37,976 nt of DNA from Azospirillum sp. B4. Lineage in GTDB: Bacteria; Pseudomonadota; Alphaproteobacteria; Azospirillales; Azospirillaceae. Under the pieces are notes generated by a model, which saw only the letters and a list, made by a program, of their open reading frames with translations, ran no database searches and was not told where the DNA came from. This document shows positions 24,829 to 32,290 of this stretch, in pieces. The DNA lies in assembly GCF_000333275.1 (NCBI RefSeq), contig NZ_BACU01000116.1:1-37976 (forward strand), in the 5' to 3' direction. The position numbers and the translations under genes were made by a program. How positions within the stretch are numbered: the first letter of the stretch is position 1; every line of letters starts with the position of its first letter.

Positions 24829-26496
24829 TCAATTCACGGGGTTCATATCACGGTCCGCCGCAGGTTGCAGCGGTATGATGCGGCACAACAGCATTGGCTC
24901 ATCCAGCGTCGAGGTGACAGGCTGGCAGGGCTCCTCGGCGCCCTTGAGGCCATAGCGTGGCAAAATCTGGTCTATGGTCCAGGTCTCCCAGTGCGCCACC
25001 AGCAGATAAAAATCATCGCCATCGGCGATACCCTGGTTGATACGCTGACGCATCTGGCGGTTCAGCAGGATGTCGCCCTGGTCGGGATGGATGAAATAGC
25101 TCTGCAGCCGCAGAAAGGGGATCTGCGGCGGAAAGCCTGGGATAAGGAAGCTGGTGGGGGCATAGCCCGTCATCAGCATGACGGTGTGGTCCGGCCGGGG
25201 CAGCGCCGGGGCCTGCACCTCCGACACCTTGGCGTTCCATGGCCGGTTCCCCCAGGCCACGCGGGCCCAGGTGCCGGACTGGGCGGTCGCGGTCACCAGC
25301 AGCAGCAGGACGGCCGTGACGGCGCCCCGCACCCGGGCCGGCACCGGCCACAGGGAGATGGCCGCCAGGATCAGCACCGGGGCCAGCATCTCCAGAGGAA
25401 TCAGATAACGGTAGATGGCGAACAGTTTCAGCCACACCAGATAGCTCAAGCTGCCCGCCAGCAGCAGGTAGCGCCGGGCGCGGGCCGGCGCGGTGGCATC
25501 CATCGACCGGGTGCGGCCCCAGGCGACCAGCATCACCGCCCCCGTCACCAGCAGCACGCCATAGGCGGCCAGGACGCGGTAGTCGCGGAAGACGATCTCG
25601 CCCACCAGCTTGGGATCCATGGCCCAGGCCAGGGGGAACAACGCCGCGGCCACGGCCCCCTTGGGGATGAACTTGTCATCCCGGTAAGGGTCGGGCGTGC
25701 CCCAGGGGGAATGGAAGACGTTGTTGAAATAGGGGAACAGCGGGTTCTGGAAATGGCTCCACAGGAACCACATCCAATGGCCGGAGAAGAGCGCCATGCC
25801 GGCCAGCACGCCCACCCCGAAGAAGAAGGCCAGGAACAGCCGCCGCCAGGGTGTGCCACCGGCCAGCAGGAAGGCGGCGCAGGTCCCCACGGCGAAGACG
25901 ATGGTGGGCTGCTTCAGTCCCACGCCGCTGCCTACCAGCAGGCCGGCCAGCGCCACCCGCCGGAAGGCGCGTCCGGCATCCGGCCCCCAGGCCGCCCCGC
26001 CCCCCCCAATGGCGACAAGCACGCCACCCAGGACGAACAGGCTGATGACGTTGTCGTAGAAGGTGGTGCCCAGCAACCCCACCTGGCCGCCACCCACCAT
26101 GCCGCAGACCGCCACCGCCAGCGCCACCAGGGTGCGCCGACGTTCGGGAGTCACCGCGCGCTGCACCATCCAGGCCAGTCCGTACAGCAGCACCAGGTTG
26201 GCCCCCTGGATGCTGCCCAGCAGGAATTCCACCACCCGCGCCGGCCACACCTGCGCCGCCAGGAAGAAAGGCAGGTCCAGCGTGGGGTTGTAAAAGCTGG
26301 CCACCTGGGCCGGCGCCACGTCCATTCCCCACCGTCCGGTCAGGAAGGCGTAGGCGTTGTACCAATGATAGTTGCGCAGGTCCCAGTTGCCGTCCTGCCC
26401 CAACAGCGCGGCCCACAGGCCGAACAGGAAGGGGCCGGCCAGCAACAGGCTGAGCGCCAGGCGGCGGGCGGTGCGGTCTTGCGTGGGCAACAGCAT
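24829..26496 (-). CDS. Polytopic membrane protein, GT-C-like, candidate GtrC-type transferase
   Basis: The product has 555 residues with about ten hydrophobic helices. After the first helix (LALSLLLAGPFLFGLWAALLG) the loop DGNWDLRNYHWYNAYAFLTGR carries acidic residues. This position matches the first periplasmic loop of GT-C transferases, where acidic residues are catalytic. VASFYNPTLDLPFFLAAQVWP follows. The C-terminal about 110 residues are soluble (NRPWNAKVSEVQAPALPRPDH ... CQPVTSTLDEPMLLCRIIPL). Membership of a named family is not certain. Its place as first gene of the GT2-GtrA row suggests it transfers the lipid-linked sugar to an outer acceptor; that is inference. Confidence 0.8.
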   Translation of the reverse strand: MLLPTQDRTARRLALSLLLAGPFLFGLWAALLGQDGNWDLRNYHWYNAYAFLTGRWGMDVAPAQVASFYNPTLDLPFFLAAQVWPARVVEFLLGSIQGANLVLLYGLAWMVQRAVTPERRRTLVALAVAVCGMVGGGQVGLLGTTFYDNVISLFVLGGVLVAIGGGGAAWGPDAGRAFRRVALAGLLVGSGVGLKQPTIVFAVGTCAAFLLAGGTPWRRLFLAFFFGVGVLAGMALFSGHWMWFLWSHFQNPLFPYFNNVFHSPWGTPDPYRDDKFIPKGAVAAALFPLAWAMDPKLVGEIVFRDYRVLAAYGVLLVTGAVMLVAWGRTRSMDATAPARARRYLLLAGSLSYLVWLKLFAIYRYLIPLEMLAPVLILAAISLWPVPARVRGAVTAVLLLLVTATAQSGTWARVAWGNRPWNAKVSEVQAPALPRPDHTVMLMTGYAPTSFLIPGFPPQIPFLRLQSYFIHPDQGDILLNRQMRQRINQGIADGDDFYLLVAHWETWTIDQILPRYGLKGAEEPCQPVTSTLDEPMLLCRIIPLQPAADRDMNPVN

Positions 26497-26549
26497 GGGA
26501 TCCGGCGATTGAACGGCGGGAGAGGTCGGAAGGTAGACAGGAAACTAGG

Positions 26550-27056
26550 TCAGTGGATCATGCCGACCACGTCCGCCATGTCGGCGCCGTCGAGGTCCGT
26601 GTCGTTCAGGTCGACGTCGCGTAAATCGGCGCCGGCCATCTTGGCGTCCGACAGCTCCGCATTCTTCAGCACCGCCCCCACCAGCGAGGATTGGGACAGC
26701 ACGGCGCGCTTCAGCATGGCGCCGGACAGGTCGGCGCCATCCAGCCGCGCCCGGTGCAGGTTGGCGCTCCACAGCCGGCCGGTGGAGCTTTGGATCAGCA
26801 CCGGGCCCAGGTCGGCCCGCACCAGTTGGGCACCGTTCAAGGTGGCGCGCTCCAGCGAGGCGCCGCGCAGGTCGGCGCGGCTGAGGTTGGCGTCGCGAAG
26901 ATCGGCCAGCGACAGGTCGGCCATGGGCAGCGAGGTGCCCACCAGGTTGGCTTTGCGCAGGCACGCGCAGTGCAGCAGGGCCGCCGACAGGTTGGCGCCG
27001 GCCAAGTCGACGCCGCTCAGATCCAGGCTGGACAGGTCGGCACGGGCGCCGTCGCG
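26550..27056 (-). pseudogene. C-terminal part of a pentapeptide-repeat protein, cut off by an in-frame TGA
   Basis: This stretch is in the same frame as the gene at 27057-27902 and starts directly after its TGA. It reads RDGARADLSSLDLSGVDLAGANL and continues in five-residue repeats (ADLSLADLRDANLSRADLRGASLERATL and so on) to a stop at 26550. No ATG or GTG lies near its start; the first possible codons are a TTG at 27005 and an ATG near 26924, both inside the repeat fold. Independent translation is therefore unlikely. In related proteins the sequence across this point reads roughly W-x-x-(S/T)-G-G-x-x-G-x-R-A-D-L. Here it is WVETG-stop-RDGARADL, so a Gly codon GGA becoming TGA explains the break. 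Confidence 0.75.
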
Positions 27057-27902
27057 TCACCCTGTCTCCACCCATTCCGAATGCAGGACCAGCATGGCCG
27101 ACAGGTCCAGGCCCGCATCCTCCGGCGTCGGGGCGTGGATGCCCTCCAGCACCTCCTCGGCGCGGCGCGCGTTGTCGTCCAGGATGGTGCCCATCATCAG
27201 GGCGCCGGCGAATCGGGCCAGCCCCAGTTCCGCCCCCGTCAGGTCGGCGCCATGCAGCTTGGCGCCCGTCAGGTTGGCGCCCGTCAGGTCCGCCCCCTTC
27301 AGGTCGCAGCCGGTCAGGTTGGTGTTGGTCAGGTTGGCCCGCGCCATCTTGGCGCCGCGCATGATGCAGTCCGTCAGGTCCGACTGCACCAGGAAGGTGT
27401 TGGACAGCTTGGCCCGGCTGAGATCGGCGCCCACCACGGTGGCGCACGACAGTTCCGTCTGGACGGGCACGGCGTCAAACTCGTGCGGGGTGATGCTGCC
27501 ATCCTTGCGGACGTGCATGATCGTGCCTTCGCGCAGGTCGGCCTCGGCCATGGACGCCTGGTTCAGCACGGCGCCACGCATGCAGGCGCCGCGCAGGTCG
27601 GCCCGGCGCAGATCGGACCGTTCCAGATTGGCCAGACGCAGATCGGCGGCATAGAGGGACGCGCCGGTGAGGACGCAGTCCACCATGCGGGCGCCGAACA
27701 GCTTGGCGCCTGAGAAGTCGGCCTCCGCCAGGTTCAGGCCCGACAAATCCATGTGGGACAGGTCACGCAGCTTGAAGCTCGCACGCACACCACCGGGCTG
27801 CTTTGTCAGAAATGCCCGATGCTTGCCAACGATGGCCAGCAGCTCCGTCTGGCTCATCCTTGACCGTTCGGGTTCGGCATTTCTGCCGGACGACATTGAC
27901 AT
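27057..27902 (-). CDS. Pentapeptide-repeat protein, N-terminal part, ending at a probable premature TGA
   Basis: From the ATG at 27902 (site CGGAGGC upstream) the product has 281 residues before the TGA at 27057; ATGs at 27896 and 27857 are alternatives. After TELLAIVGKHRAFLTKQPGGVRASFKLRDLS the repeats begin (MDLSGLNLAEADFSGAKLFGARM, SDLRRADLRGACMRGAVLNQASMAEADL). They break near MHVRKDGSITPHEFDAV and resume (ADLSRAKLSNTFLVQSDL, LKGADLTGANLTGAKLHGADL). The end, DLSAMLVLHSEWVETG, looks like the opening of another repeat module and not a natural C-terminus. The same frame stays open after the TGA, so the intact ancestor would have been about 450 residues. Pentapeptide helices lack catalytic motifs; the role is unknown. 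Confidence 0.8.
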   Translation of the reverse strand: MSMSSGRNAEPERSRMSQTELLAIVGKHRAFLTKQPGGVRASFKLRDLSHMDLSGLNLAEADFSGAKLFGARMVDCVLTGASLYAADLRLANLERSDLRRADLRGACMRGAVLNQASMAEADLREGTIMHVRKDGSITPHEFDAVPVQTELSCATVVGADLSRAKLSNTFLVQSDLTDCIMRGAKMARANLTNTNLTGCDLKGADLTGANLTGAKLHGADLTGAELGLARFAGALMMGTILDDNARRAEEVLEGIHAPTPEDAGLDLSAMLVLHSEWVETG

Positions 27903-28195
27903 ACCAGCCTCCGCGGGGCCGCCGCCCCGCAAATTGATCGCCACGGGATGGCGCACTGACAAGACTACCCCGATAACCTGTTCATACCTTATCTTAAACG
28001 CGCCCTGGAAGAGGGGGCGCACAACCACAAGCAGGCTTTAGGCGAAATAGCGGGAAAGTCCCCCCGTCTATTACAGGTGTACAGGCCGCTGACAACCGTC
28101 CGGTTTGGTTAATACCGCTCTCCCGGATCCCCTGCCCTTTGCCACCAACCGGGCGGCACGGGGGCCGGTCATGCATGAACCGCCACCGTCAAGGA
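27903..28195. other. Intergenic region between the pentapeptide gene and the ffh promoter
   Basis: About 290 bases without a supportable gene. It should contain the minus-strand promoter of the pentapeptide gene. The best I can find there is TTGTCA followed 17 bases later by GATCAA on the minus strand, which is weak. The region from 28040 to 28110 is noticeably lower in GC than its surroundings. No hairpin of note is visible. Confidence 0.4.
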
Positions 28196-28224
28196 TTGAC
28201 AGGCGCCCGCCACAGGTCTAGATA
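28196..28224 (+). promoter_or_regulatory. Sigma-70-type promoter upstream of ffh
   Basis: A perfect -35 box TTGACA (28196-28201), a 17-base spacer and a near-consensus -10 box TAGATA (28219-28224). This is the best promoter match I find in the window. Transcription should begin near 28231, directly ahead of the three hairpins described next. Confidence 0.75.
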
Positions 28225-28230
28225 GCCCAG

Positions 28231-28323
28231 CCTCGACCCTGGGTTTCGATCCGGGGTCGGACCGCACCCCGCGCCCAGGCGCGCCGCCAGTCCACGAGTT
28301 TCGTGCACTGGCGCTTTTCGTTT
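28231..28323 (+). ncRNA. Candidate structured small RNA or ffh leader attenuator
   Basis: About 93 bases between a strong promoter and a terminator-like hairpin. Hairpin 1 pairs 28234-28242 with 28251-28259 (nine pairs including one G-U, loop GTTTCGAT). Hairpin 2 pairs 28270-28274 with 28279-28283 (CGCGC/GCGCG, loop CCAG). Hairpin 3 pairs 28285-28297 with 28301-28313 (twelve pairs and one C-C mismatch, loop GTT) and is followed by CTTTTCGTTT. No start codon with a ribosome site lies inside. It lacks the SRP RNA consensus (no GGAAGCAGCC-like tetraloop region), so it is not ffs. I recall an Rfam small-RNA family named for its place in front of ffh in alphaproteobacteria; a covariance search would decide. 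Confidence 0.6.
28285..28323 (+). terminator. Terminator-like hairpin in the ffh leader
   Basis: The stem CGCCAGT-C-CACGA / TCGTG-C-ACTGGCG has a three-base loop and is followed by CTTTTCGTTT. It lies 77 bases before the ffh start. It would end the small RNA or attenuate ffh transcription. Confidence 0.65.
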
Positions 28324-28399
28324 GGGCAAATGGGCCTGATCGGACGCTTCGCCAAGGGGCGGGGAACGGTAATCGGAACGGCAATGGCCAGGACGGGTT

Positions 28400-29755
28400 A
28401 TGTTTGACGGCTTGACAGGACGGCTCGGCGACATCTTCGACCGGCTGCGTCGGCGCGGCGCCCTCACCGAAGAGGACGTCGGCGCCGCGCTGCGCGAGGT
28501 GCGCGTGGCCCTGCTGGAGGCCGACGTCGCCCTGCCCGTGGTCAAGTCCTTCATCAACGGGGTGAAGGAAAAAGCGGTCGGGCAGGAGGTGCTGCGTTCC
28601 ATCACCCCCGGCCAGATGGTCATCAAGATCGTCCACGACCATCTGGTCGAGATGCTGGGCGAACAGAACGAGGGCATCAACCTCAACGCCGAGGCGCCGG
28701 TGCCGGTGCTGATGCTGGGCCTGCAGGGCTCGGGCAAGACCACCAGCACCGCCAAGATCGCCCGCCTGCTGAAGACCCGCGAGAAGAAGAAGGTGCTGAT
28801 GGCGTCGCTGGACACGCGACGCCCGGCCGCCCAGGAACAGCTGCGGGTGTTGGGTGAACAGGTGGACGTGGCCACCCTGCCCATCGTCCCCGGCGAAGAC
28901 CCGGTGACCATCGCCCAGCGCGCCATGCGCGTCGGCCGGCTGGAAGGCTATGACGTCGTCATGCTGGACACCGCCGGCCGCCTCGCCATCGACGAGGAGT
29001 TGATGGATGAGGTCGTGCGCATCCGTGACGTGACCCGGCCGGTGGAAAGCCTGCTGGTGGTGGACGCCATGACCGGCCAGGACGCCGTCACCGTCGCCAC
29101 CAACTTCAACGACAAGGTCGGCGTCACCGGCATCGTCATGACCCGCATTGATGGCGACGCCCGTGGCGGCGCCGCCCTGTCGATGCGCCAGATCACCGGC
29201 CGGCCCATCAAGCTGCTGGGCACCGGCGAAAAGATCGACGCGCTGGAAGCCTTCCACCCCGACCGCATCGCCGGCCGCATCCTGGGCATGGGCGACGTGC
29301 TCAGCCTGGTGGAGAAGGCCGCCGAGACCATCGACCGCGAGGAAGCCGAGAAGCTTGCCGCGAAGATGGAGAAGGGCAACTTCGACCTGGACGACATGCT
29401 GTCCCAGCTGCGCCAGATCCGGAAGATGGGCGGGATGGGCGGCATGCTGTCCATGCTGCCGGGCGTGGGCAAGATCAAGGACCAGCTGTCCAAGGCCAAC
29501 ATCGACGAGCGCATGCTGAAGCGTCAGGAGGCGATCATCACCTCCATGACTCAGAAGGAGCGCCGCGACATCAAATTGCTGAACGCGTCACGGCGCCGGC
29601 GCATCGCGCTGGGCTCCGGTACCACGGTGGCCGACGTCAACCGGCTGCTGAAGCAGTACCAGGACATGGCCGACATGATGCGCAAGTTCAAGAAACTGGG
29701 GAAAAAGGGGCTGATGCGCCAGGGCTTGTCGGCCCTGATGCCCAAAGGCCGCTGA
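28400..29755 (+). CDS. ffh: Signal recognition particle protein Ffh
   Basis: The 451-residue SRP54 homologue binds signal sequences and SRP RNA and delivers ribosomes to FtsY. It has the N domain (1-95) and the G domain with GLQGSGKTTS at 107-116, DTRRPAAQEQL, DTAGR and TRIDGDARGGAA. The methionine-rich M domain contains RKMGGMGGMLSMLPGVGK and the RNA-binding SRRRRIALGSGTTVADVNRLLKQY segment. Length is standard. The ATG at 28400 is preceded by GGACGGG. It is the first gene of the ffh-rpsP-rimM-trmD-rplS set; its leader may be attenuated (see the structured RNA). Confidence 0.97.
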   Translation: MFDGLTGRLGDIFDRLRRRGALTEEDVGAALREVRVALLEADVALPVVKSFINGVKEKAVGQEVLRSITPGQMVIKIVHDHLVEMLGEQNEGINLNAEAPVPVLMLGLQGSGKTTSTAKIARLLKTREKKKVLMASLDTRRPAAQEQLRVLGEQVDVATLPIVPGEDPVTIAQRAMRVGRLEGYDVVMLDTAGRLAIDEELMDEVVRIRDVTRPVESLLVVDAMTGQDAVTVATNFNDKVGVTGIVMTRIDGDARGGAALSMRQITGRPIKLLGTGEKIDALEAFHPDRIAGRILGMGDVLSLVEKAAETIDREEAEKLAAKMEKGNFDLDDMLSQLRQIRKMGGMGGMLSMLPGVGKIKDQLSKANIDERMLKRQEAIITSMTQKERRDIKLLNASRRRRIALGSGTTVADVNRLLKQYQDMADMMRKFKKLGKKGLMRQGLSALMPKGR

Positions 29756-29824
29756 CCCCAGCCAGGTTCAGTTCGCGTTTCACCACTTAAGTTCAATCAA
29801 CACCGTAAGTCAGGAAGTAAAAAA

Positions 29825-30178
29825 ATGTCCCTCAAGATTCGTCTGTCCCGCGGTGGCGCCAAGAAGCGCCCGTTCTACAGCATCGTCGTGTCCGACAGCC
29901 GTTCGCCCCGCGACGGCAACTTCATCGAGAAGATCGGCACCTACAACCCCATGCTGCCGCGTGAGCATGCCGAGCGCATCGTCCTGAAGGAAGACCGCGC
30001 CCGTCATTGGCTGTCGGTCGGCGCCCAGCCCACCGATCGCGTCGCCCTGTTCCTGGGCCGCGCCAACATCATCGAGCTGCCGAAGGTCATCGAGAGCCCG
30101 AAGAAGTCCGCCCCGAAGGCGAAGGCCCAGGAGCGCGCCAAGCTGGCCGCCGCTGCCGCCGCCAGCGCCGAAGGCTGA
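29825..30178 (+). CDS. rpsP: Small ribosomal subunit protein bS16
   Basis: The 117-residue protein starts [43 protein letters not shown], with the typical RLxRxGxKKxPFYxIVVxDSRxxRDGxFIExxGxYxP signature. The C-terminal tail is Lys/Ala-rich, as usual in alphaproteobacteria. The start follows AGGAAG. It lies 69 bases after ffh, and a strong hairpin separates it from rimM. Confidence 0.97.
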   Translation: MSLKIRLSRGGAKKRPFYSIVVSDSRSPRDGNFIEKIGTYNPMLPREHAERIVLKEDRARHWLSVGAQPTDRVALFLGRANIIELPKVIESPKKSAPKAKAQERAKLAAAAAASAEG

Positions 30179-30202
30179 TTGGCCGGGTTCCATCGGTTCG
30201 TG

Positions 30203-30227
30203 ACGGGGGCGGTCTAACCGCCCCCGT
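30203..30227 (+). promoter_or_regulatory. Strong hairpin between rpsP and rimM
   Basis: ACGGGGGCGGT (30203-30213) and ACCGCCCCCGT (30217-30227) form an 11-bp perfect stem with a three-base loop (CTA). The following bases are TCGCCTTTGGG, which is a poor T-run. It could be a partial terminator or an RNA stability/processing element that lets rpsP be expressed more than rimM-trmD. Confidence 0.65.
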
Positions 30228-30266
30228 TCGCCTTTGGGACACCATTCGGCTTTGGAGAGCATATCT

Positions 30267-30908
30267 ATGACCAGCGCCACGCGCATTTGCGTCGGGCAGT
30301 TCGTCGGCAGCCACGGGGTGCGCGGCCGCGTCAAGGTGAAGAGCTTCACGGCAGTGCCGGAGTCGCTGTTCGCCTATGGCAAGCTGTCCGACGAATCGGG
30401 CGCCCGCACCTTCGCCCTGACCATGACCGGCATGGGCAAGGATCACTTCCTGGCGGAACTGCAGGGCGTGCGCGACCGTGACGCCGCCGATGCCCTGAAG
30501 GGCACACGGCTGTACATCGAGCGCGGCCAGCTGCCCGCCACCGACGACGAGGATGAGTTCTACCACGCCGACCTGATCGGCCTGGTGGCGACCACCGCGG
30601 ACGGCGAGCCCTTCGGCGAGATCAAGGCCATCTACGATTTCGGTGGCGGAGACATGCTGGAGATCGCGCACGCGGCCTCAGGCAAGACGGTCACCATCCC
30701 CTTCACCCGCGCCGCCGTGCCGGTGGTGGACGTGAAGGCGGGTCTGGTGACGGTGGAGCCCCCGGCCGGCTTGTTCGAAAAGGTGAAGCCCACGCCGGAG
30801 GAACTGGCCGAGATGGAGGGCGGTCCCGCCGCCGATGAGGCCGTGACCTCGGAAGAAGACGCGCTGGCGGCCCCCGAGGCCGAGGGCGACGAACCGTCCG
30901 GGGCCTGA
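30267..30908 (+). CDS. rimM: Ribosome maturation factor RimM
   Basis: The 213-residue protein assists assembly of the 30S head through bS16/uS19. The N-terminal RimM domain begins [29 protein letters not shown]. The PRC-barrel domain contains [15 protein letters not shown] and the loop [12 protein letters not shown], and [26 protein letters not shown] follows. The last 35 residues are an acidic tail ([20 protein letters not shown]) beyond the usual end. The ATG at 30267 has TTTGGAGAG upstream; the longer frame to 30234 starts inside the hairpin region and is rejected. trmD begins four bases after the stop. Confidence 0.96.
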   Translation: MTSATRICVGQFVGSHGVRGRVKVKSFTAVPESLFAYGKLSDESGARTFALTMTGMGKDHFLAELQGVRDRDAADALKGTRLYIERGQLPATDDEDEFYHADLIGLVATTADGEPFGEIKAIYDFGGGDMLEIAHAASGKTVTIPFTRAAVPVVDVKAGLVTVEPPAGLFEKVKPTPEELAEMEGGPAADEAVTSEEDALAAPEAEGDEPSGA

Positions 30909-30912
30909 TGCC

Positions 30913-31746
30913 ATGGCGGCCGGCTGGCATGTGACGGTGCTGACCCTGTTCCCGGAAATGTTTCCGGGACCGCTGGGCATGAGCCTGGCGGGCAAGGCAC
31001 TGGAAAATGGCACATGGTCGCTGGAATCAGTGGACATCCGGTCTTTCGCGAGCGATAAGCATCGCTCCGTGGACGACACCCCGTTCGGCGGCGGACCAGG
31101 TATGGTCATGCGGCCCGATGTTTTGGATGCGGCGCTGACCGCCAGCCGGCAGCAACTCAGCCAGGAACAGGCGGAACGGGGCCGGGCGATCTACCTCTCG
31201 CCGCGTGGACGTGTGCTGGATCAGGCGTTGGTGCGGGAGCTCGTATCGGCGCCGGCCCTCACCATCCTGTGCGGCCGGTACGAGGGGGTGGACGAACGGG
31301 TCCTGGAAGCGCAGGGCCTCGAGGAAGTGAGCCTCGGGGATTTTGTGCTGTCCGGGGGGGAGCCTGCGGCGCTGTGCCTGATCGACGCCTGCGTCCGGCT
31401 GTTGCCGGGTGTCATGGGCAACGTCGAGACGGCAGGCGAAGAGAGTTTCGAGCGGGGATTGCTGGAGTATCCCCACTATACGCGGCCGGCCGTCTGGCAG
31501 GACCGCGCGGTGCCCGAGGTTCTACTCTCCGGGCACCATGAGAAGGTGAAAGCCTGGCGGTTGGCCGAGGCGGAGCGCATCACCAGGGACCGGCGACCGG
31601 ACCTGTGGCAGCGCTACGAGGAGAGCCGGCCCAAGGTCGAAGCCAAGAGGCGACGCCCCAAATCGAAACATGGGCGCAAGGCCTCAATTGAAAAGGATGG
31701 TGTTTCCACCCCCGTGGAAACGGCGCCTGTGTCGAACCTGGATTGA
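30913..31746 (+). CDS. trmD: tRNA (guanine-N1)-methyltransferase TrmD
   Basis: The 277-residue enzyme methylates G37 of tRNAs, preventing +1 frameshifting. It starts [25 protein letters not shown]. The SPOUT trefoil-knot residues appear in [15 protein letters not shown] and [18 protein letters not shown], with the conserved Asp in [22 protein letters not shown] and [11 protein letters not shown] are also typical. The C-terminal about 40 residues form a basic tail ([18 protein letters not shown]) not found in most homologues. It is placed four bases after rimM and 43 bases before rplS. Confidence 0.97.
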   Translation: MAAGWHVTVLTLFPEMFPGPLGMSLAGKALENGTWSLESVDIRSFASDKHRSVDDTPFGGGPGMVMRPDVLDAALTASRQQLSQEQAERGRAIYLSPRGRVLDQALVRELVSAPALTILCGRYEGVDERVLEAQGLEEVSLGDFVLSGGEPAALCLIDACVRLLPGVMGNVETAGEESFERGLLEYPHYTRPAVWQDRAVPEVLLSGHHEKVKAWRLAEAERITRDRRPDLWQRYEESRPKVEAKRRRPKSKHGRKASIEKDGVSTPVETAPVSNLD

Positions 31747-31789
31747 CCGCCGTGAGGCTGGCCATTGTCATCATTTGGAGTGTTGAGTC

Positions 31790-32176
31790 ATGAACATCAT
31801 CCAGAAGCTCGAGCAAGAGCAGATTGAAAAGCTGACCGCCGCCCGTGCGGTCCCGGAATTCTCCCCGGGCGACACCGTGAAGGTGAACGTGAAGGTCGTC
31901 GAAGGCTCGCGTGAGCGCGTGCAGGCCTACGAAGGCGTCGTCATCGCCCGCCGCAACGCCGGCGTGAACTCCAGCTTCACCGTCCGCAAGATCAGCTACG
32001 GCGAAGGCGTGGAGCGCGTGTTCCCCCTGTACAGCCCGCGCCTGGACAGCATCGAAGTCATCCGCAAGGGTGACGTGCGCCGCGCCAAGCTGTACTACCT
32101 GCGCGATCGCCGCGGCAAGTCGGCCCGCATCACCGAGCGCACCACCGGTCGCGGCATGAACAAGGACGCCAAGTAA
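31790..32176 (+). CDS. rplS: Large ribosomal subunit protein bL19
   Basis: The 128-residue protein lies at the 30S-50S interface. Typical stretches are [60 protein letters not shown] and the terminal [15 protein letters not shown]; only the key residues are cited. TTGGAG precedes the ATG. It ends the ffh operon, followed by a terminator at 32238. Confidence 0.97.
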   Translation: MNIIQKLEQEQIEKLTAARAVPEFSPGDTVKVNVKVVEGSRERVQAYEGVVIARRNAGVNSSFTVRKISYGEGVERVFPLYSPRLDSIEVIRKGDVRRAKLYYLRDRRGKSARITERTTGRGMNKDAK

Positions 32177-32237
32177 GGCTTTCCTTGGCAGGCGGCCGGG
32201 CCCCAAGTCCGCCGTCGCCCTCGGTTTCAAGTACGAG

Positions 32238-32276
32238 CCCCCCGCCGGACACCCGTTCGGCGGGGGGTTTCGCTTT
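32238..32276. terminator. Terminator after rplS, shared with the convergent LysR gene
   Basis: CCCCCCGCCG (32238-32247) and CGGCGGGGGG (32258-32267) form a ten-bp perfect stem with a ten-base loop, followed by TTTCGCTTT. It lies between two convergent genes, 62 bases after the rplS stop and about 15 bases from the LysR stop. Confidence 0.85.
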
Positions 32277-32290
32277 AGGGCCCGGCGCCC

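Noticed and set aside
27057..27059. Selenocysteine at the pentapeptide TGA
   Set aside because: No SECIS-like hairpin is apparent just downstream, and the family position is glycine, not cysteine.
24865..27654. Long plus-strand open frame of 929 codons
   Set aside because: It runs antisense to the GT-C-like gene and the pentapeptide gene, with low-complexity His/Gln/Gly/Arg composition. It is a high-GC shadow frame.
28231..28323. SRP RNA (ffs) or tRNA in front of ffh
   Set aside because: The stretch GGTTTCGATCC recalls a T-arm, but no acceptor stem or anticodon arm can be built. The SRP consensus apical loop is missing.
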